Shown here one piece after another: positions 1 to 10,972 of a DNA stretch of 64,000 nucleotides; positions within the stretch are counted from its first letter, which is position 1; each line of letters starts with the position of its first letter. This stretch comes from Paralithodes platypus (Eukaryota; Arthropoda; Malacostraca; Decapoda; Lithodidae), in NCBI GenBank assembly GCA_032716605.1, contig JAVRFV010002319.1:462859-526858 (forward strand), written 5' to 3'. A program made the position numbers and the translations under genes. Below the pieces are notes generated by a model, which did no database searches, was not told where the DNA came from, and was given only the letters and a program-made list of their open reading frames with translations.

Positions 1-480
1 TCACGCCCAGTGCCAGGTCCGTATATATACGGATTCGCCGAAAAAAACGTAGCAGCGAAACGACTGCACCTATGGCTTTCATATTTCTACCACATGTACC
101 TTACCCTTCTGGCTTCTTGCCACCACCAACACAACCCCCTCCCCCCACCCACTTGCTGACTATCGGTCGCCTCACAATGAAACAAAAGAAAATCTGTGGC
201 GGCGAAACGACTGCACCAATCGGTTCCATATTTGTGTGACAAGTCCCTTACCCTTCTGCCTTCCCCCCACCACACCCCCAACCGCCTCCCACCACCCACT
301 TCCAGCGTATCCGTACGAAGAAAAGGAAAAAAAGGAAAATCCGTGGTGGCGAAACTACCTCACCAATCGGCTTCATATTTGTAACAAGAGTCAATTACGC
401 TTCTACCTTCCCCCCACCATCCCCCAAACCACCCTCCCACCACCCTCCTACCTATACGTTCCGATACCATAAAAGTCGAT
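1..480. repeat. Three degenerate ~150-bp tandem copies
   Basis: Three diverged copies start near 47, 197 and 341. Each opens with a GGCGAAAC-like motif and continues through a CATATTT segment into a C-rich block (TTCCCCCCACCA). No coding potential is convincing. The copies differ by many substitutions and small indels, so the duplication is old. Confidence 0.7.
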
Positions 481-687
481 GATTTACTCTGAAAATGTCA
501 GCTACATTCGGGACCATCGGGGACCTGATTTCTGGCGAAAATGGACAAGGGGAGTGTTTTGTTTACCATTATCCTTCCTTTCTCACCCAACTTGATAGAT
601 TTAGCCAAAACAATAAAAATACAAAATCCTCTGGCACTGGCAGATGCATAGGGTCAATAATTGTCTGGCACTCTGCCGGTTATTAAC

Positions 688-1119
688 TTAAGGGGGGTCA
701 CCGGATTTTTGTATCTTTCTCTCCTTTTCTCTCTTTCTCTGGCTTGTATCGATTTGGCCCCATTCAGCCAACTTTTAAGGGGACCCACCTCACTTTTTTA
801 CTCTTTCTCTCCCTCTCTCTTACTGTTTTAAGATGTTTATCCCCATCCAGGTGCTGATTTCTTCCTGGCGAGCGATAGCGAACCAGCACTGTATGGAGAA
901 ATCCGGCTTCACCGGAGAAATTTTTCTATCCAAAAATTTGCAAATTTAGCTTGCTGTCAAAACAAATATATATATGCTGGCTCGCTACCGCTCGCCAGGA
1001 AAACATTGACACCTGGATGGGGGTAAACGTCTTAAAACAGTAGGCTGAATGAGGCCGAATGGATACAATCCAAAGAGGGAGGGAGAGAAAGAGTAAAAAA
1101 GCGAGGTGGGTCCCCTTAA
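688..1119. mobile_element. MITE-A copy 1 (TTAA-flanked foldback)
   Basis: The element is bounded by TTAA on both sides, with terminal inverted repeats of the form GGGGGGTCACC and GGTGGGTCCCC. The two halves are near-complete inverted repeats: ATTCAGCC, TTTATCCCCATCCAGG and CTGGCGAGCGATAGCGA on the left recur inverted on the right around a ~90-bp centre. A second partial left terminus (TTAAGGGGACCCACC) lies inside the left arm at about 775, as if a ~46-bp piece of another copy had been introduced. There is no transposase. TTAA target sites are typical of piggyBac-type insertion, but superfamily assignment is an inference. Confidence 0.85.
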
Positions 1120-1312
1120 AAGTTATACAAACAATATTTATAAGCCTTACTTTCGCTTTCAAGTTTCTACGTTATATAAAAGAACGCTTTGCTTTGTTCT
1201 TTTTCCAAAATATATATTTATTAAGAAGTGAATACCGGACCCTACAAACACATTATGACGCTGACTCAGTTGCAGTAGAGGTGCCATACTAAATCTCAAA
1301 TTATTATTTGTT

Positions 1313-1808
1313 TTATATATATATACTAGCAGGGGTACCCGGCGTTGCCCGGGTAATCACCATAATCACCATCACTACTACCAGCACTACTACTACCATA
1401 ATCACCATCATCAATCACTACTACCACAATCATCACAATACTACTACTACCATAACCTCCCTGTGCCTCATTAAACGGCGACCTCGATTTCGGCCGCTAA
1501 ATGACCTCCGATTTTGGATCTGACCTCATCCGTACCCCCATTTTGGGGGGCTGCGAACAACTTTCGTTCCATACAGCTTTTCGATTGGAGACCTCCTTCT
1601 GCCCCAAACGGCCATTTTTGTTTTTAAACCAAAAGCGAATTTTCCGATTTCGCGCCCATTTTCTCCATCCCTTTCACCCTGGGGAATTCTATTTTTTCAC
1701 TAAAACCTGCCTAGGGACCCCCTTACTATGCATACCAAGTATGAACGCTCTAGCTTAAAATTGTGGCCATGCATAAAGAACACACACAGACAGACACAGA
1801 CAATCGAA

Positions 1809-1868
<60 letters not shown>

Positions 1869-1900
1869 TGTATATATATATATATATATAATATTATAGT
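1313..1900. mobile_element. Dispersed element between TA-repeats with ACCCGGCGTTGCCCGGGT motif
   Basis: A TA-rich start leads into CTAGCAGGGGTACC and the palindrome ACCCGGCGTTGCCCGGGT. A (ACC/ATC)n tract, a GC-richer body (about 1460-1740) and a GACAGACACAGACA tail then run into (TA)n. This organisation resembles a dispersed repeat I associate with many invertebrate genomes, but I cannot name the family. No reliable protein is encoded. The boundaries are approximate. Confidence 0.45.
1811..1896. repeat. (TA)n microsatellite
   Basis: Almost uninterrupted TA dinucleotides with one CTG interruption near 1868. Confidence 0.95.
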
Positions 1901-2019
1901 CGGCACAGATGAAATTATGTAAGAAATGCTACCGTTGTTGTCAAAGTGACTAGTGTTATTAATAGAATGCATTTGAGCAAATAGTATTTTTCAATAAAAA
2001 TCATAGTCCAAGAAATTCC

Positions 2020-2355
2020 TTAAGGGGGGGTCACCTGCTTTTTGTTCTCTCCTTTTCTCTCTTTTTCTGGCTTGTATCCATTCGGCCCCATTCAGCCTAC
2101 TGTTTTAAGACGTTTATCCCCATCCAGGTGTTGGTTTCTTCCTGGCGAGCGAAAGCGAGCCAGCATTGTATGGAGAAATCCGGCTTCGCCGAAGACATTT
2201 TTCTATCGAAATATGTACAAATTTAGCTTGCTGTCGAAAACATATTAAACAAAATTCGACACCTGGAAGAGGGGGGGGGGGAACCGTCTTAAAACAGTAG
2301 GCTGAATGTATATAACCCAGAGAGAGAACGAGAAAAACGAGGTGGGCTCCCTTAA
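2020..2355. mobile_element. MITE-A copy 2
   Basis: TTAA is present at both ends (2020-2023 and 2352-2355), with ends GGGGGGGTCACC and GGTGGGCTCCC. Both arms hold the family core CCTGGCGAGCGAAAGCGAGCC and its inverse. The right arm is partly deleted (the CTGGCTCGC block is missing), so the hairpin is imperfect. It is noncoding. Confidence 0.85.
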
Positions 2356-2559
2356 CTACTAACTCTTTCCGCGAGACACCAATTAAAGCTCGTAAACGTA
2401 AGCCTCCGTCCCACTGGAAAAATCCGAGGTCCCTTATATGTGAGGAGACTGAGGACCCATTAGTTAATTGGTGGTAGACAATGATGCAGACTCAAGGATA
2501 ACGCCTGCATCCACTCAACCAACTCCTACAACTAGTATTGGCAACATGTTTTACGGAAC
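2356..2559. other. Unassigned spacer with a motif repeated ~800 bp downstream
   Basis: No gene is visible. The motif CCATTAGTTAATTGGTGGT at about 2457-2475 recurs near 3238-3256 with similar flanks (AATGAT, ACGCCTGCA). This indicates an old degenerate direct duplication around MITE-B copy 0. Confidence 0.4.
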
Positions 2560-3190
2560 ATATATTTCCCTAGACCCCCTTCAAGATTTAAAAAATAAAA
2601 TAATAATATATACGGTATAAAAAATAAAATAATAATATATACGGTATAAAAAATAAAATAATAATATATACGGTATAAAAATAAATAATAATATATACGG
2701 TATAAAAAATAAAATAATAATATATACGGTATAAAAAATAAAATAATAATATATACGGTATAAAAAATAAAATAATAATATATACGGTATAAAAAATAAA
2801 ATAATAATATATATGGTATATATAAAATTAAAGATAAAATCCTGCCATGATCCTCGTTCAGATGATAAAAGAGAAGATATATTCGGTCCTCGCACACCCC
2901 TTTAACTAAATGTGTACATTTATTGGCAGAAAAGTGCTTAGGCCGGAGGCCTGTTTCTTCTCAATTCCAGGCTCGTTATATTGATTGCCATGAAAATGTC
3001 GTCACCAGGATTAGGCAAACATAAATAAATATATAAATATATAAATGTAGATAAATATATATAAGTAATAACTAAACAAGAATAAAAAAAAATACATCAC
3101 GATTACAAAACAAATAAAAATAAAACATTACAAAATCAAATAAAATGAAAAGCTCTTATAATGGTCAAACTAATGGGTGTAAATGTAAGC
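2560..3190. mobile_element. Decayed MITE-B copy 0 (reverse orientation), split by a 29-bp array
   Basis: The segment CTAGACCCCCTTCAAGAT at about 2570-2587 and the block TTTGGCAGAAAAG / GGCCGGAGGCCTGTTTCTTC / CAGGCTCG at about 2918-2975 match the MITE-B core in reverse. A 29-bp array sits between them. Family termini are no longer recognisable, so the boundaries are estimates. Confidence 0.55.
2585..2825. repeat. 29-bp tandem array, ~8 copies
   Basis: The AT-rich unit contains TATATACGGTATAAAAAA. About eight copies are present, with one 2-bp-shorter copy near 2680. Open frames through it are artefacts of the repeat. It lies inside a decayed MITE-B. Confidence 0.95.
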
Positions 3191-3727
3191 AGTAACTAAG
3201 GAAGAATACTGCATGCATCCCATTATTTGTGAGGGCCCCATTAGTTAATTGGTGGTGTGGAATGATTGCTGCTGAATGACGCCTGCACTCTTTCCCTTAT
3301 TGTCGGGAGCTTGCCAAGAAGAATACAAGCTAAATGGATTATTCTTTCTTGTAACTTGTGCAGATTGGTACTGGTTTAGTTTTTTTTTTTTTTTTTTTTT
3401 CTATATTCCAACTTACTTCCTCTCGGGCATAGGCTGAGAGCCTTAACATTCACCGCTTTACAATGAACAGTGAAGCCCGTGAGGTCTTGTTCCAGTCTAG
3501 GGAGTGAGACATGTGAAGCACGTAGAGTACAACGAGCACCTGCCATCTTGCCTTCACATGAGGCACGGTGCTTACTCATGGCCCGAAACGACCCCATCTC
3601 TGAAGCCACCTCGTTCCCGTGCTTCACTGTCTCACCCCCTACACTCGGACTCTATCACTTACACACACACAACGCCACCTGTTGAGCAGATAACTCACCA
3701 GGCATTGCACCCCTATAGCATATTTTG
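3191..3727. other. Unassigned segment with (T)22
   Basis: It contains the partner of the 2.4-kb duplicated motif (about 3238) and a poly(T) run at 3379-3400. This is followed by about 320 bp of moderate-GC sequence in which short pieces such as CAGTGAAGC and GCTTCACTG are inverted. No gene is recognised. Confidence 0.4.
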
Positions 3728-3935
3728 AATATGGGAATATTCATACAGTGCTATTTAATCAGGGAACAATGAGGGTATTTTATTGACGTTTCGGTGGGCT
3801 TGTGGTAATGCACTGATACTAGGTACAGCACAAATTCCATCCCAATAATATCTTCCCATTGATACATCGGGATTTGAACCCGGGACCTTTGGATTACCAG
3901 GCCAGTGGCAAGACCACTCCACCACACCTCTTCTT
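3728..3935 (-). mobile_element. tRNA-derived SINE, tRNA-Thr-like head
   Basis: Read on the minus strand, the head (about 3935 down to 3870) has a TGGTGGAGTGG A-box-like segment, a GGTAATCCAAAGGTC stretch resembling the anticodon arm of tRNA-Thr, and the B box GGGTTCAAATCC. A body of about 130 bp ending in GAAACGTCAATAAA follows. It is not a functional tRNA because the acceptor pairing is poor. The 3' (TCTA)n of the neighbouring LINE-E copy begins next to its head. Confidence 0.65.
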
Positions 3936-4863
3936 CTATCTATCTATCTATTGCCTGACGCCGTGATCCCCGAAGGGGTGGCCACGAACGAACCGCCCCC
4001 ATGCACCTCTGTCCCCAGTCAGTCGACGCTCCTCCTCCCAACCAGTACTGCCTTCATTCATATGCTTCCTCACAGCATCCTTCCACCTCTCCTTCGGTGC
4101 ACCTCTCCCTCGCTGTCCTTCCACCCTCTTAGTCATTCTCTCGCTTTCCATACGTTCCATATGGCCGAACCATCTCAAGTTGTTCCTTTTCACACTTTCC
4201 AGCACATCTACCTCCACACCACACCTCCTTCTTACTTCCTCATTCGTCTGTCTATCCCTCCGTGTAACTCCGCACACACTTCTCAAGTAACTAATTTCCA
4301 CCGCTCCCACTCTCGGTCTGAGTCTCTTCCCGAACGTCCATGCTTGCTTCCGTAAGTTAGTGTCGGGATTACCACACTATCATGCAAGGACTTGCTTTCA
4401 ACGTTCCTACAACCCTCTTCCCCTGTTTCACCCTCTCCCGCACTTCTTCATCCATAGTCCCATCTTTACTCAACACACTGCCCAGATACTTAAAAGAGCT
4501 GACGATCTCCATAATAGCCTGACCGTTCAACTTCACCTCACACTCTGTGACTTCACCCCTTTCGAAGACCATAACCTTGCTCTTCCCCGCATTTACCTTC
4601 AAATTCCGTTTTTCGCACACTGTTCCAAGCTCATTTACCAGACCCTGCAACTCCCATTCATTATCACTCATCAGAACTGTATCATCCGCAAGCAGCATTA
4701 TAGGCAGCTTCCACTCATTTCCCTCCCTGTTCAGCGATACACCAACATCCACTGTTCTTCCTAGTATTTCTTTCATGACTCCATCCATATATACAGTAAA
4801 CAACCACAGACATCACACACCCCTGTTTCAACCCAACATTCAGGTCAAAGAACTCGCTGTTTC
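3935..4863 (-). mobile_element. LINE-E copy 1 (RTE-like), 5'-truncated and internally deleted
   Basis: The minus-strand translation shows the RT catalytic motif LADDT (about 4685), then KYLGSVLSKDG, a region with RRRCGVEVDVLESVKRNN and LRWFGHMERM, and a C-terminus ending GDHGVRQ and stop, followed by a (TAGA)n tail (3935-3950). Upstream the strand begins at LNVGLKQGCVMS, so most of the palm, the fingers and the endonuclease are missing. About 100 bp around 4355-4400 is deleted relative to the copies at 42.1 and 50.7 kb, which breaks the frame. There is also a frameshift near 4790. The truncated 5' edge meets MITE-A copy 3. Clade assignment to RTE rests on the LADD motif and the LRWFGH tail and is moderately sure. 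Confidence 0.85.
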
Positions 4864-4884
4864 TTAAGGTGGGTTTTTGTTTTA

Positions 4885-5261
4885 TTAAGGTGGGCTTTTT
4901 TATCTCTCTCTCCTTTTCTCTCTTTCCCTGGCTTGTATCCATTCGGCCCCATTCAGCCAACTGTTTTAAGACGTTTATCCATATCCATGTGTTGATTTCT
5001 TCCTGGCGAGTGATAGCGAGCCAGCATTGTATGGAGAAATCTGGTTTCGCTGGAGACATTTTTCTATCGAAAAATGTACAAATTTAGCTTGCTGTCAAAA
5101 AATAATATATATATATGCTGGCTCGCTACCACTCGCCAGGAAAATATTGACACCTGGATGGGGGTAAACGTCTTAAAACAGTAGGGTGAATGTGTTGGAA
5201 TGGATACAAGCCAAAGAGAGAGGGAGAGAAAGATGGCAAAGAGCGAGGTGCGCTGCCTTAA
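4885..5261. mobile_element. MITE-A copy 3
   Basis: The full hairpin architecture is intact, with TTAA at about 4885-4888 (a second TTAAGGTGGG lies at 4864) and at 5258-5261. The arms carry CCATTCGGCCCCATTCAGCC and CTGGCGAGTGATAGCGAGCC with inverted partners, and the centre has TTTTTCTATCGAAAAATG. The right TTAA is also the first base group of the 110-bp tandem array. Confidence 0.85.
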
Positions 5262-5657
5262 ATATAGAGAGAAATACTTGATATATTGTTATTAGTTATC
5301 ATTAACACATAAGTTGTACTCAGCAAGCTACTGTACATAGCTATGGACACGTGTTTGTACAGTACAGTTAAATATAGAGAGAAATACTTGATATATTGTT
5401 ATTAGTTATCATTAACACATAAGTTGTACTCAGCAAGCTACTGTACATAGCTATGGACACGTGTTTGTACAGTACAGTTAAATATAGAGAGAAATACTTG
5501 ATATATTGTTATTAGTTATCATTAACACATAAGTTGTACTCAGCAAGCTACTGTACATAGCTATGGACACGTGTTTGTACAGTACAGTTAAATATAGAGA
5601 GAAATACTTGATATATTGTTATTAGTTATCATTAACACATAAGTTGTACTCAGCAAG
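5258..5657. repeat. 110-bp tandem array, ~3.6 identical copies
   Basis: TTAAATATAGAGAGAAATAC recurs at 5258, 5368, 5478 and 5588. The units are essentially identical, so the expansion is recent. The array starts exactly at the TTAA that closes MITE-A copy 3, and the unit junction is itself TTAA. Confidence 0.95.
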
Positions 5658-5804
5658 TTGGGTTGTATCCATTTCTAAACTATCAATACCAGATTAACCC
5701 CTTCATTACTAAATGGTGTTGTAGTTTTTGTGAACACACTGCTGCATTAATAGCAACTTGCAGTCATAAATTTACTGTACATGTCAACAGGTCAACGGGG
5801 GGGG

Positions 5805-5890
5805 GGCACTCGTTTGTGGCCTTGGCCTTGCTCGAGACCTTGGGGCTGTTCGGCCAGACAGCCTGGGGAACAACAACAACAACAACGGGG
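5805..5890 (+). repeat. Dispersed repeat with (AAC)n tail, copy 1
   Basis: The segment from GGCCTTGGCCTTGCTCGAG through CGGCCAGACAGCCTGGGG to (AAC)5 is nearly identical to 48325-48408. A shared 3' end with a trinucleotide tail suggests the 3' terminus of a SINE or LINE. The family is not identified. Confidence 0.6.
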
Positions 5891-5970
5891 GTATAAACTG
5901 TAGCCAAAAAGGTACACATCGGACAATGATTCCAATGGTTTCACAATAAATCACTATAATTAAACGGTTC

Positions 5971-6134
5971 CCGGACATTTCAACCAGTAGCTCTCAACCA
6001 GTGCCAAATCAACCAAGACCAACCAAACCAGTGCCAAAATATAGTACTAACCTAACCTAACCTAGCCGTATTGGTTCATTTGGTACTGGTTGAGTGCTAC
6101 TGGTTGAAATGGTCTACTGGTTGAGTAGTCCGGT
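5971..6134. repeat. Foldback with telomere-like core
   Basis: The left arm (CCGGAC, TTTCAACCAGTAG, CTCAACCAGTGCCAAAT) is matched inverted on the right (ATTTGGTACTGGTTGAG, CTACTGGTTGAAAT, GTCCGG). The arms are tens of bases long with few mismatches. The loop holds three CCTAA units. It is noncoding. Confidence 0.75.
6047..6064. repeat. Short interstitial (CCTAA)n tract
   Basis: About three and a half units of CTAAC/CCTAA lie in the loop of the foldback. TTAGG is the ancestral arthropod telomere repeat. Three units are too few to prove a telomeric origin. Confidence 0.5.
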
Positions 6135-6269
6135 CACCAAATTTAAAACAACCTTTCTGTTTTGTTTGAAAAGTACGTTTATCCGTTGCAAACCTTATGA
6201 TGATTTAGAATTTGGCTTCTACAGGACGCCTTTAATATCATCGGAGGAAGCCTTTGCCATGGTGAATAT

Positions 6270-6851
6270 TTAAGGGGAGATGGGCAGTTTTTTTGGTCTA
6301 TTAACCCCTTATGTACCGGCTACGTCTGTTTAACTTGATTCTGGCTTCTAATAGACGATTTTTTGCAGTTTAAAATGGGCCTCCAGCAATTTACAGGTCC
6401 GACGTATCTCTCTTAACCCTTTTTACTACCACTGATCATTCCCAAACTGCACAAAATCGTCTAAACATAGCTACAATACAATCGAAAAGACGTCGCCGAT
6501 ACAGAAGGGTTAATTCATATATTCCATTATTTCCTAGCTTCCTCGTTAGATCTCCATCAAGCTTAGAAAAACACAACCTAGACCCCCCTTCAAGATAAAT
6601 TTGTACATTTTTCAGTAAAAAAAAATCCCGGCCAAAGGCCAATTCCTCTTCAAATTTCAGCCTCGCCATCGCTCACCAGGAAAACAAAATCGACACCTAA
6701 ATGGCACTAAAGGTCTTAAAATTGACAACAAAATGGAGCGAAAGGTGTTAAAATCGCCAAACTAATGGGGTGAACGTCTTATAATCTCCAGACCAATGTG
6801 GCTTAACACGAGGGAGAGAGGGGACCAGACAAACGACCCACCTCCCCTTAA
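6270..6851 (-). mobile_element. MITE-B copy 1, interrupted by a MITE-C
   Basis: Ends TTAAGGGGAGATGGGC (6270) and CCCACCTCCCCTTAA (to 6851) flank the family body: TAGACCCCCCTTCAAGATAA, GGCCAAAGGCC, ATCGACACCTAAATGGCA. The body is split at a TTAA by a complete MITE-C (6301-6513). The right end is the seed of the 108-bp tandem array that follows. Confidence 0.85.
6301..6513. mobile_element. MITE-C copy 1, nested in MITE-B
   Basis: TTAACCCCTTATGTACCGG at the left and CAGAAGGGTTAA at the right are inverted ends. The inner arms TAGACGATTTTTTGCAG and CACAAAATCGTCTAAA are also inverted. TTAA-CCC...GGG-TTAA is the terminal pattern of piggyBac-type elements. There is no transposase. Confidence 0.9.
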
Positions 6852-7222
6852 GTTGTGTTACAGTTCCCCAGAGCTACGTTCAACTATTATAATCACCAAA
6901 CCAATGTGGCTTAACACGAGGGAGATAGGGGACCAGACAAACGACCCACCTCCCCTTAAGTTGTGTTACAGTTCCCCAGAGCTACGTTCAACTATTATAA
7001 TCACCAAACCAATGTGGCTTAACACGAGGGAGATAGGGGACCAGACAAACGACCCACCTCCCCTTAAGTTGTGTTACAGTTCCCCAGAGCTACGTTCAAC
7101 TATTATAATCACCAAACCAATGTGGCTTAACACGAGGGAGATAGGGGACCAGACAAACGACCCACCTCCCCTTAAGTTGTGTTACAGTTCCCCAGAGCTA
7201 CGTTCAACTATTATAATCACCT
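6785..7222. repeat. 108-bp tandem array, ~4 copies, built on a MITE-B end
   Basis: ACCAATGTGGCTTAACACGA recurs near 6791, 6899, 7007 and 7115. Each unit contains the terminal GACCCACCTCCCCTTAAG of MITE-B plus about 50 bp of flank (GTTACAGTTCCCCAGAGC). The period is a multiple of three, so an open frame of four 36-residue repeats appears. It is not evidence of a protein. Confidence 0.95.
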
Positions 7223-7229
7223 TTGTGCA

Positions 7230-7589
7230 CTCACCTTTTCCTGATCCCCTTTCTCCCTCGTGTTAAGCCCCATTTGTTTTGAGATTAGAAGACGTTTGGC
7301 CCATTAGTTTGGCGATTATAACACCCTTCGCCACATATCGTTGTCAAATTTAAAACCTTTCGTGCCATTTAGGTGTCAATGTTTTCCAGGCCAGCGATAA
7401 CATCCTGATTTATTTTAGAGGAATAGGCCTTCGGCCTGGAAATTTTTCTACCGAATAATGTACAAATTTATCTTGAAGGGACGTCTAGGGGGTGTTTTTC
7501 TAAGCTTGATGGAGGTCTAGCGAGAAAACTAAGAAATACAGAAATACATGAATTAATAGGAAAAACAAAAAAGGCCCATCTCCCCTTAA
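7230..7589 (+). mobile_element. MITE-B copy 2, opposite orientation to copy 1
   Basis: The body runs CCCTTTCTCCCTCGTGTTAA, GCCCCATTTGTTTTGAGATT, TTTCGTGCCATTTAGGTGTC, GGCCTTCGGCC, ATCTTGAAGGG and AAGCTTGATGGAGGTCTAGC to CCCATCTCCCCTTAA at 7575-7589. The left terminus is replaced by the tandem array. Copies 1 and 2 with the array between them form a large imperfect inverted structure from 6.27 to 7.59 kb. Confidence 0.8.
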
Positions 7590-7621
7590 AGCTGAAACGA
7601 AAAATACCCAGCAGAAAAAGA

Positions 7622-7742
7622 AAATATATCTACAGCACACACTGTTTATATATCTACAGCACACACTGTTTATATATCTACAGCACACACTGTTTATATA
7701 TCTACAGCACACACTGTTTATATATCTACAGCACACACTGTT
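7622..7742. repeat. 24-bp tandem array, 5 copies
   Basis: The unit CTACAGCACACACTGTTTAT plus ATAT is repeated five times without change. It lies just upstream of a (CA)n tract. Confidence 0.95.
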
Positions 7743-7846
7743 TCAGGCTTGCAAAATAAAAGGAAAACACCGCCAGGTATCATAAATTATCCCAGTCATT
7801 TCTCATACGAAAACACACAAGCATATAGCGCTTACACTCACCCAGC

Positions 7847-8015
<169 letters not shown>

Positions 8016-8016
8016 A

Positions 8017-9145
8017 CTGTTGCGAATCAAAGTAAAACAAACCCGAAATAATTTTATAGTTATATCAGAAAGAAAAAAGTAGTTACTTCAACTGTTGGAC
8101 CGTTAGTCGATGAAAATGGAGAATACACCAAAGACGAAGTACAAATGAGTAATGCCCTCAATACCTTCTTTGCATCAGTTTTTACAACGGAAGACCTCAG
8201 TGATATCCCTACACCATCGCCGATTCAGATTGATAATTCAGATGTTCTAAGCAATATCACCGTTACAGAGAGAGAAGTATTGAATTGTTTAGATAAACTC
8301 AAGGTAAATAAAACGACTGGACCTGATACAATCTCCCGTAGAGTCCTAAAGGAAGCTAAGGATGAGCTCTCCAAACCACTGACATTGCTATTCAATAAAT
8401 CCTTGCAGTCTGGAAATATGCCTGATCAGTGGAAGCTAGCCAACGTAACACCGATATTAAAAAAAGGCAGCAAATCCCTACCCAGTAACTATCGTCCAAT
8501 TAGCTTAACCTCAGTTGTATGTAAAATGTTAGAAACACTCATAAGAGACAGACTCGTAAATCACTTAGAGGAAAATAACATACTTAAAGATACTCAACAC
8601 GACTTTCGTAAAAAACGTTCCTGTTTAACAAACCTCTTAGACTTCTTTCACGATATCCTCAACCTCTACGATGAGAGTAAAGCTGTAGATATTATATACC
8701 TTGATTTTCAAAAGGCCTTTGACAAAGTTCCCCACAAACGTTTACTGCTAAAACTAAAAGCGCATGGAATACAAGACGGTGTGTTGAAATGGATAGAAAA
8801 TTGGCTCAGCGACAGAAAGCAAAGAGTAGTCATAAACGGTAAGGCATCTAAATGGACCAATGTAAGTAGCGGGGTACCCCAGGGATCGGTACTAGGACCA
8901 ATTCTCTTTCTAATTTACATCAACGGCATAGATGAGGGCCTCACCTGTACAATCTCAAAATTTGCTGATGATACATGAATTGCAAATAGCGCACTCTCAA
9001 AAGAACAAGTTGACGATATGCAACACAATCTAGATAAATTGTCATGTTGGGCCCAAATTTGGCAAATGAGTTTCAATGCGGATAAATGTAAAGTACTACA
9101 TATCGGATACCTAAATGAGAAAGCAAACTATTCGATGAATGGCAC
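8017..9145 (+). mobile_element. LINE-A copy 1, RT fragment (CR1-like)
   Basis: The plus-strand reading frame encodes RT from just before the fingers to past the palm. From the Met at 8145, the motif [10 protein letters not shown] is at residues 114-123, [12 protein letters not shown] at 186-197, [11 protein letters not shown] at 242-252 and the catalytic FADDT at 273-277. An AAA-to-TGA nonsense change follows FADDT (8976-8978). The same frame then continues to about 9145 (ADKCKVLHIGY). Upstream, a GAA-to-TAA change interrupts SKTNPK-(E)FYSYIRKKK near 8050. Endonuclease, ORF1 and the C-terminus are absent. The 5' edge is at a (CA)n tract and the 3' edge is a direct inverted junction with copy 2. 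It is inactive. Confidence 0.9.
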
Positions 9146-9647
<502 letters not shown>

Positions 9648-9838
9648 AAAGTAACCCTATACATCAATGGACGATACGCATATGCTGTATATGGAAATGA
9701 TGTATAAGAAGATGAATGTGATTATAAATACAATATATAATACTATATACATGTGTTGATGGATAAGGAACATGTGGGTATGAAACTTAGTGCACGTAAT
9801 ATTATTATTGTTAGTAGAAAAATGTATCAGTCTTTCTT

Positions 9839-9935
9839 TATACTTAACAAGTGGACTCTGGAACTCTCCCTCAATCAATCTTTCCTTCATCCTATGACTT
9901 AAACTGCTTTAAACTTTATGTGTCCTGGCATATTA
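9839..9935 (+). mobile_element. LINE-B C-terminal fragment
   Basis: The stretch GGACTCTGGAACTCTCCCTC through CCTATGACTTAAACTGCTTT matches the C-terminal coding end of LINE-B at 21488-21565 (ELWNSLPES, SYDLNCFKLRV). It is short and frameshifted. Confidence 0.65.
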
Positions 9936-10068
9936 TTAATGCATGCAAATATATAAATAATTCGTGTATAGATTGAACGATACACATCATTTGATGTCCC
10001 GTTATAATCAATAGAAACGAATTATTCGCGTAAACATATATTCAAGTTCTATTCCAAAATTGATGCAC

Positions 10069-10133
<65 letters not shown>

Positions 10134-10294
10134 CTAATTAAGAAGTCAATGAACCTCCTTGTCATCGCCTTGTGTCCCTCAGTCCTCATACTGGCATTTC
10201 ATAATTACTCCACTTATGATATATTCACCTGGCCCCATTATAATGATCGTATTTTAGCTATTTGTGAACATTAAATAGCAAACACATTATACTC
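9936..10294. other. Unassigned spacer with (CT)n at 10072-10129
   Basis: AT-rich sequence without coding signs. It contains one 58-bp perfect CT microsatellite. Confidence 0.6.
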
Positions 10295-10521
10295 TTAACC
10301 CATGCAGTGCGGTACCGGTGACAACCTTTGCATTATAGTCTGGCAACTATTAGACGATTGTATTGAGCTTAGGAAGGGCACCTACACATTAAAAGGCTGC
10401 AGAATATATCAATTAATCCCTACACCTGCCATTATGTCCTTCCTAAGCTTCATAAAATCATCTAAATGTAGCTAAAATCAAATATGAGAACACGTCACCG
10501 GTTACGTACTCCACGGGTTAA
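10295..10521. mobile_element. MITE-C copy 2
   Basis: TTAACCCATGCAGTGCGGTA at the left and CACGGGTTAA at the right are flanked by TTAA. Inner inverted arms are TATTAGACGATTGTATTGAG with CTTAGGAAGG and CCTTCCTAAG with AAAATCATCTAAATG. Confidence 0.85.
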
Positions 10522-10679
10522 CAATATATACTGTATATAGATAACACATTTGTTTATAGCTTACCCTTTGCATATAAACACATAGATCTGAATTCAGAAC
10601 AGTCCAGGAATGTCCAGGCTCAATCCTGAGATTACATTTCATATCTGTATTCAAAACGAGCTCCTGAGAGGCTCAAGCA

Positions 10680-10782
10680 GGTAATGCCTTCTGTACCAGC
10701 GACGTCTATTTCATTTTGTTATAGCAATACATAGACGATTTTGTAGTTTACGAAGGATCTGTGGTAGCAGAACGGGTTAAAT
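10680..10782. mobile_element. MITE-C copy 3, single-armed remnant
   Basis: GCCTTCTGTACCAGCGACGTC, TACATAGACGATTTTG, CGAAGGATCTGTGG and AACGGGTTAA follow the MITE-C consensus. The central half is deleted and the left TTAACCC is not clear. Confidence 0.6.
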
Positions 10783-10936
10783 GGGATAGTTTGAAGCCTG
10801 TTACTTCCTTATATGATTATAATGAAAGCCTTTAAACCGATTATCATTAAAATTAACGTGGATATTGGTGTATCTATCTATTTGCTCAGGCCCATTCCCC
10901 ATTTTTTGTTTTACATTATATGACTAATTGTTCATT

Positions 10937-10972
<36 letters not shown>

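Noticed and set aside
3848..3935. tRNA-Thr gene on the minus strand
   Set aside because: Only the B box and part of the anticodon arm are good. Acceptor and D stems do not pair, and a SINE body follows.
6047..6064. Chromosome end or relic telomere
   Set aside because: Only about three CCTAA units, placed in the loop of a foldback, far too few for a telomere.
6796..7266. Frame encoding four 36-residue repeats
   Set aside because: The unit is a duplicated MITE-B end plus flank. Nothing suggests translation.
8145..8978. Host reverse-transcriptase-like gene
   Set aside because: It is a LINE fragment with in-frame nonsense changes, truncated at both ends, with paralogues at 34.7 and 37.6 kb.
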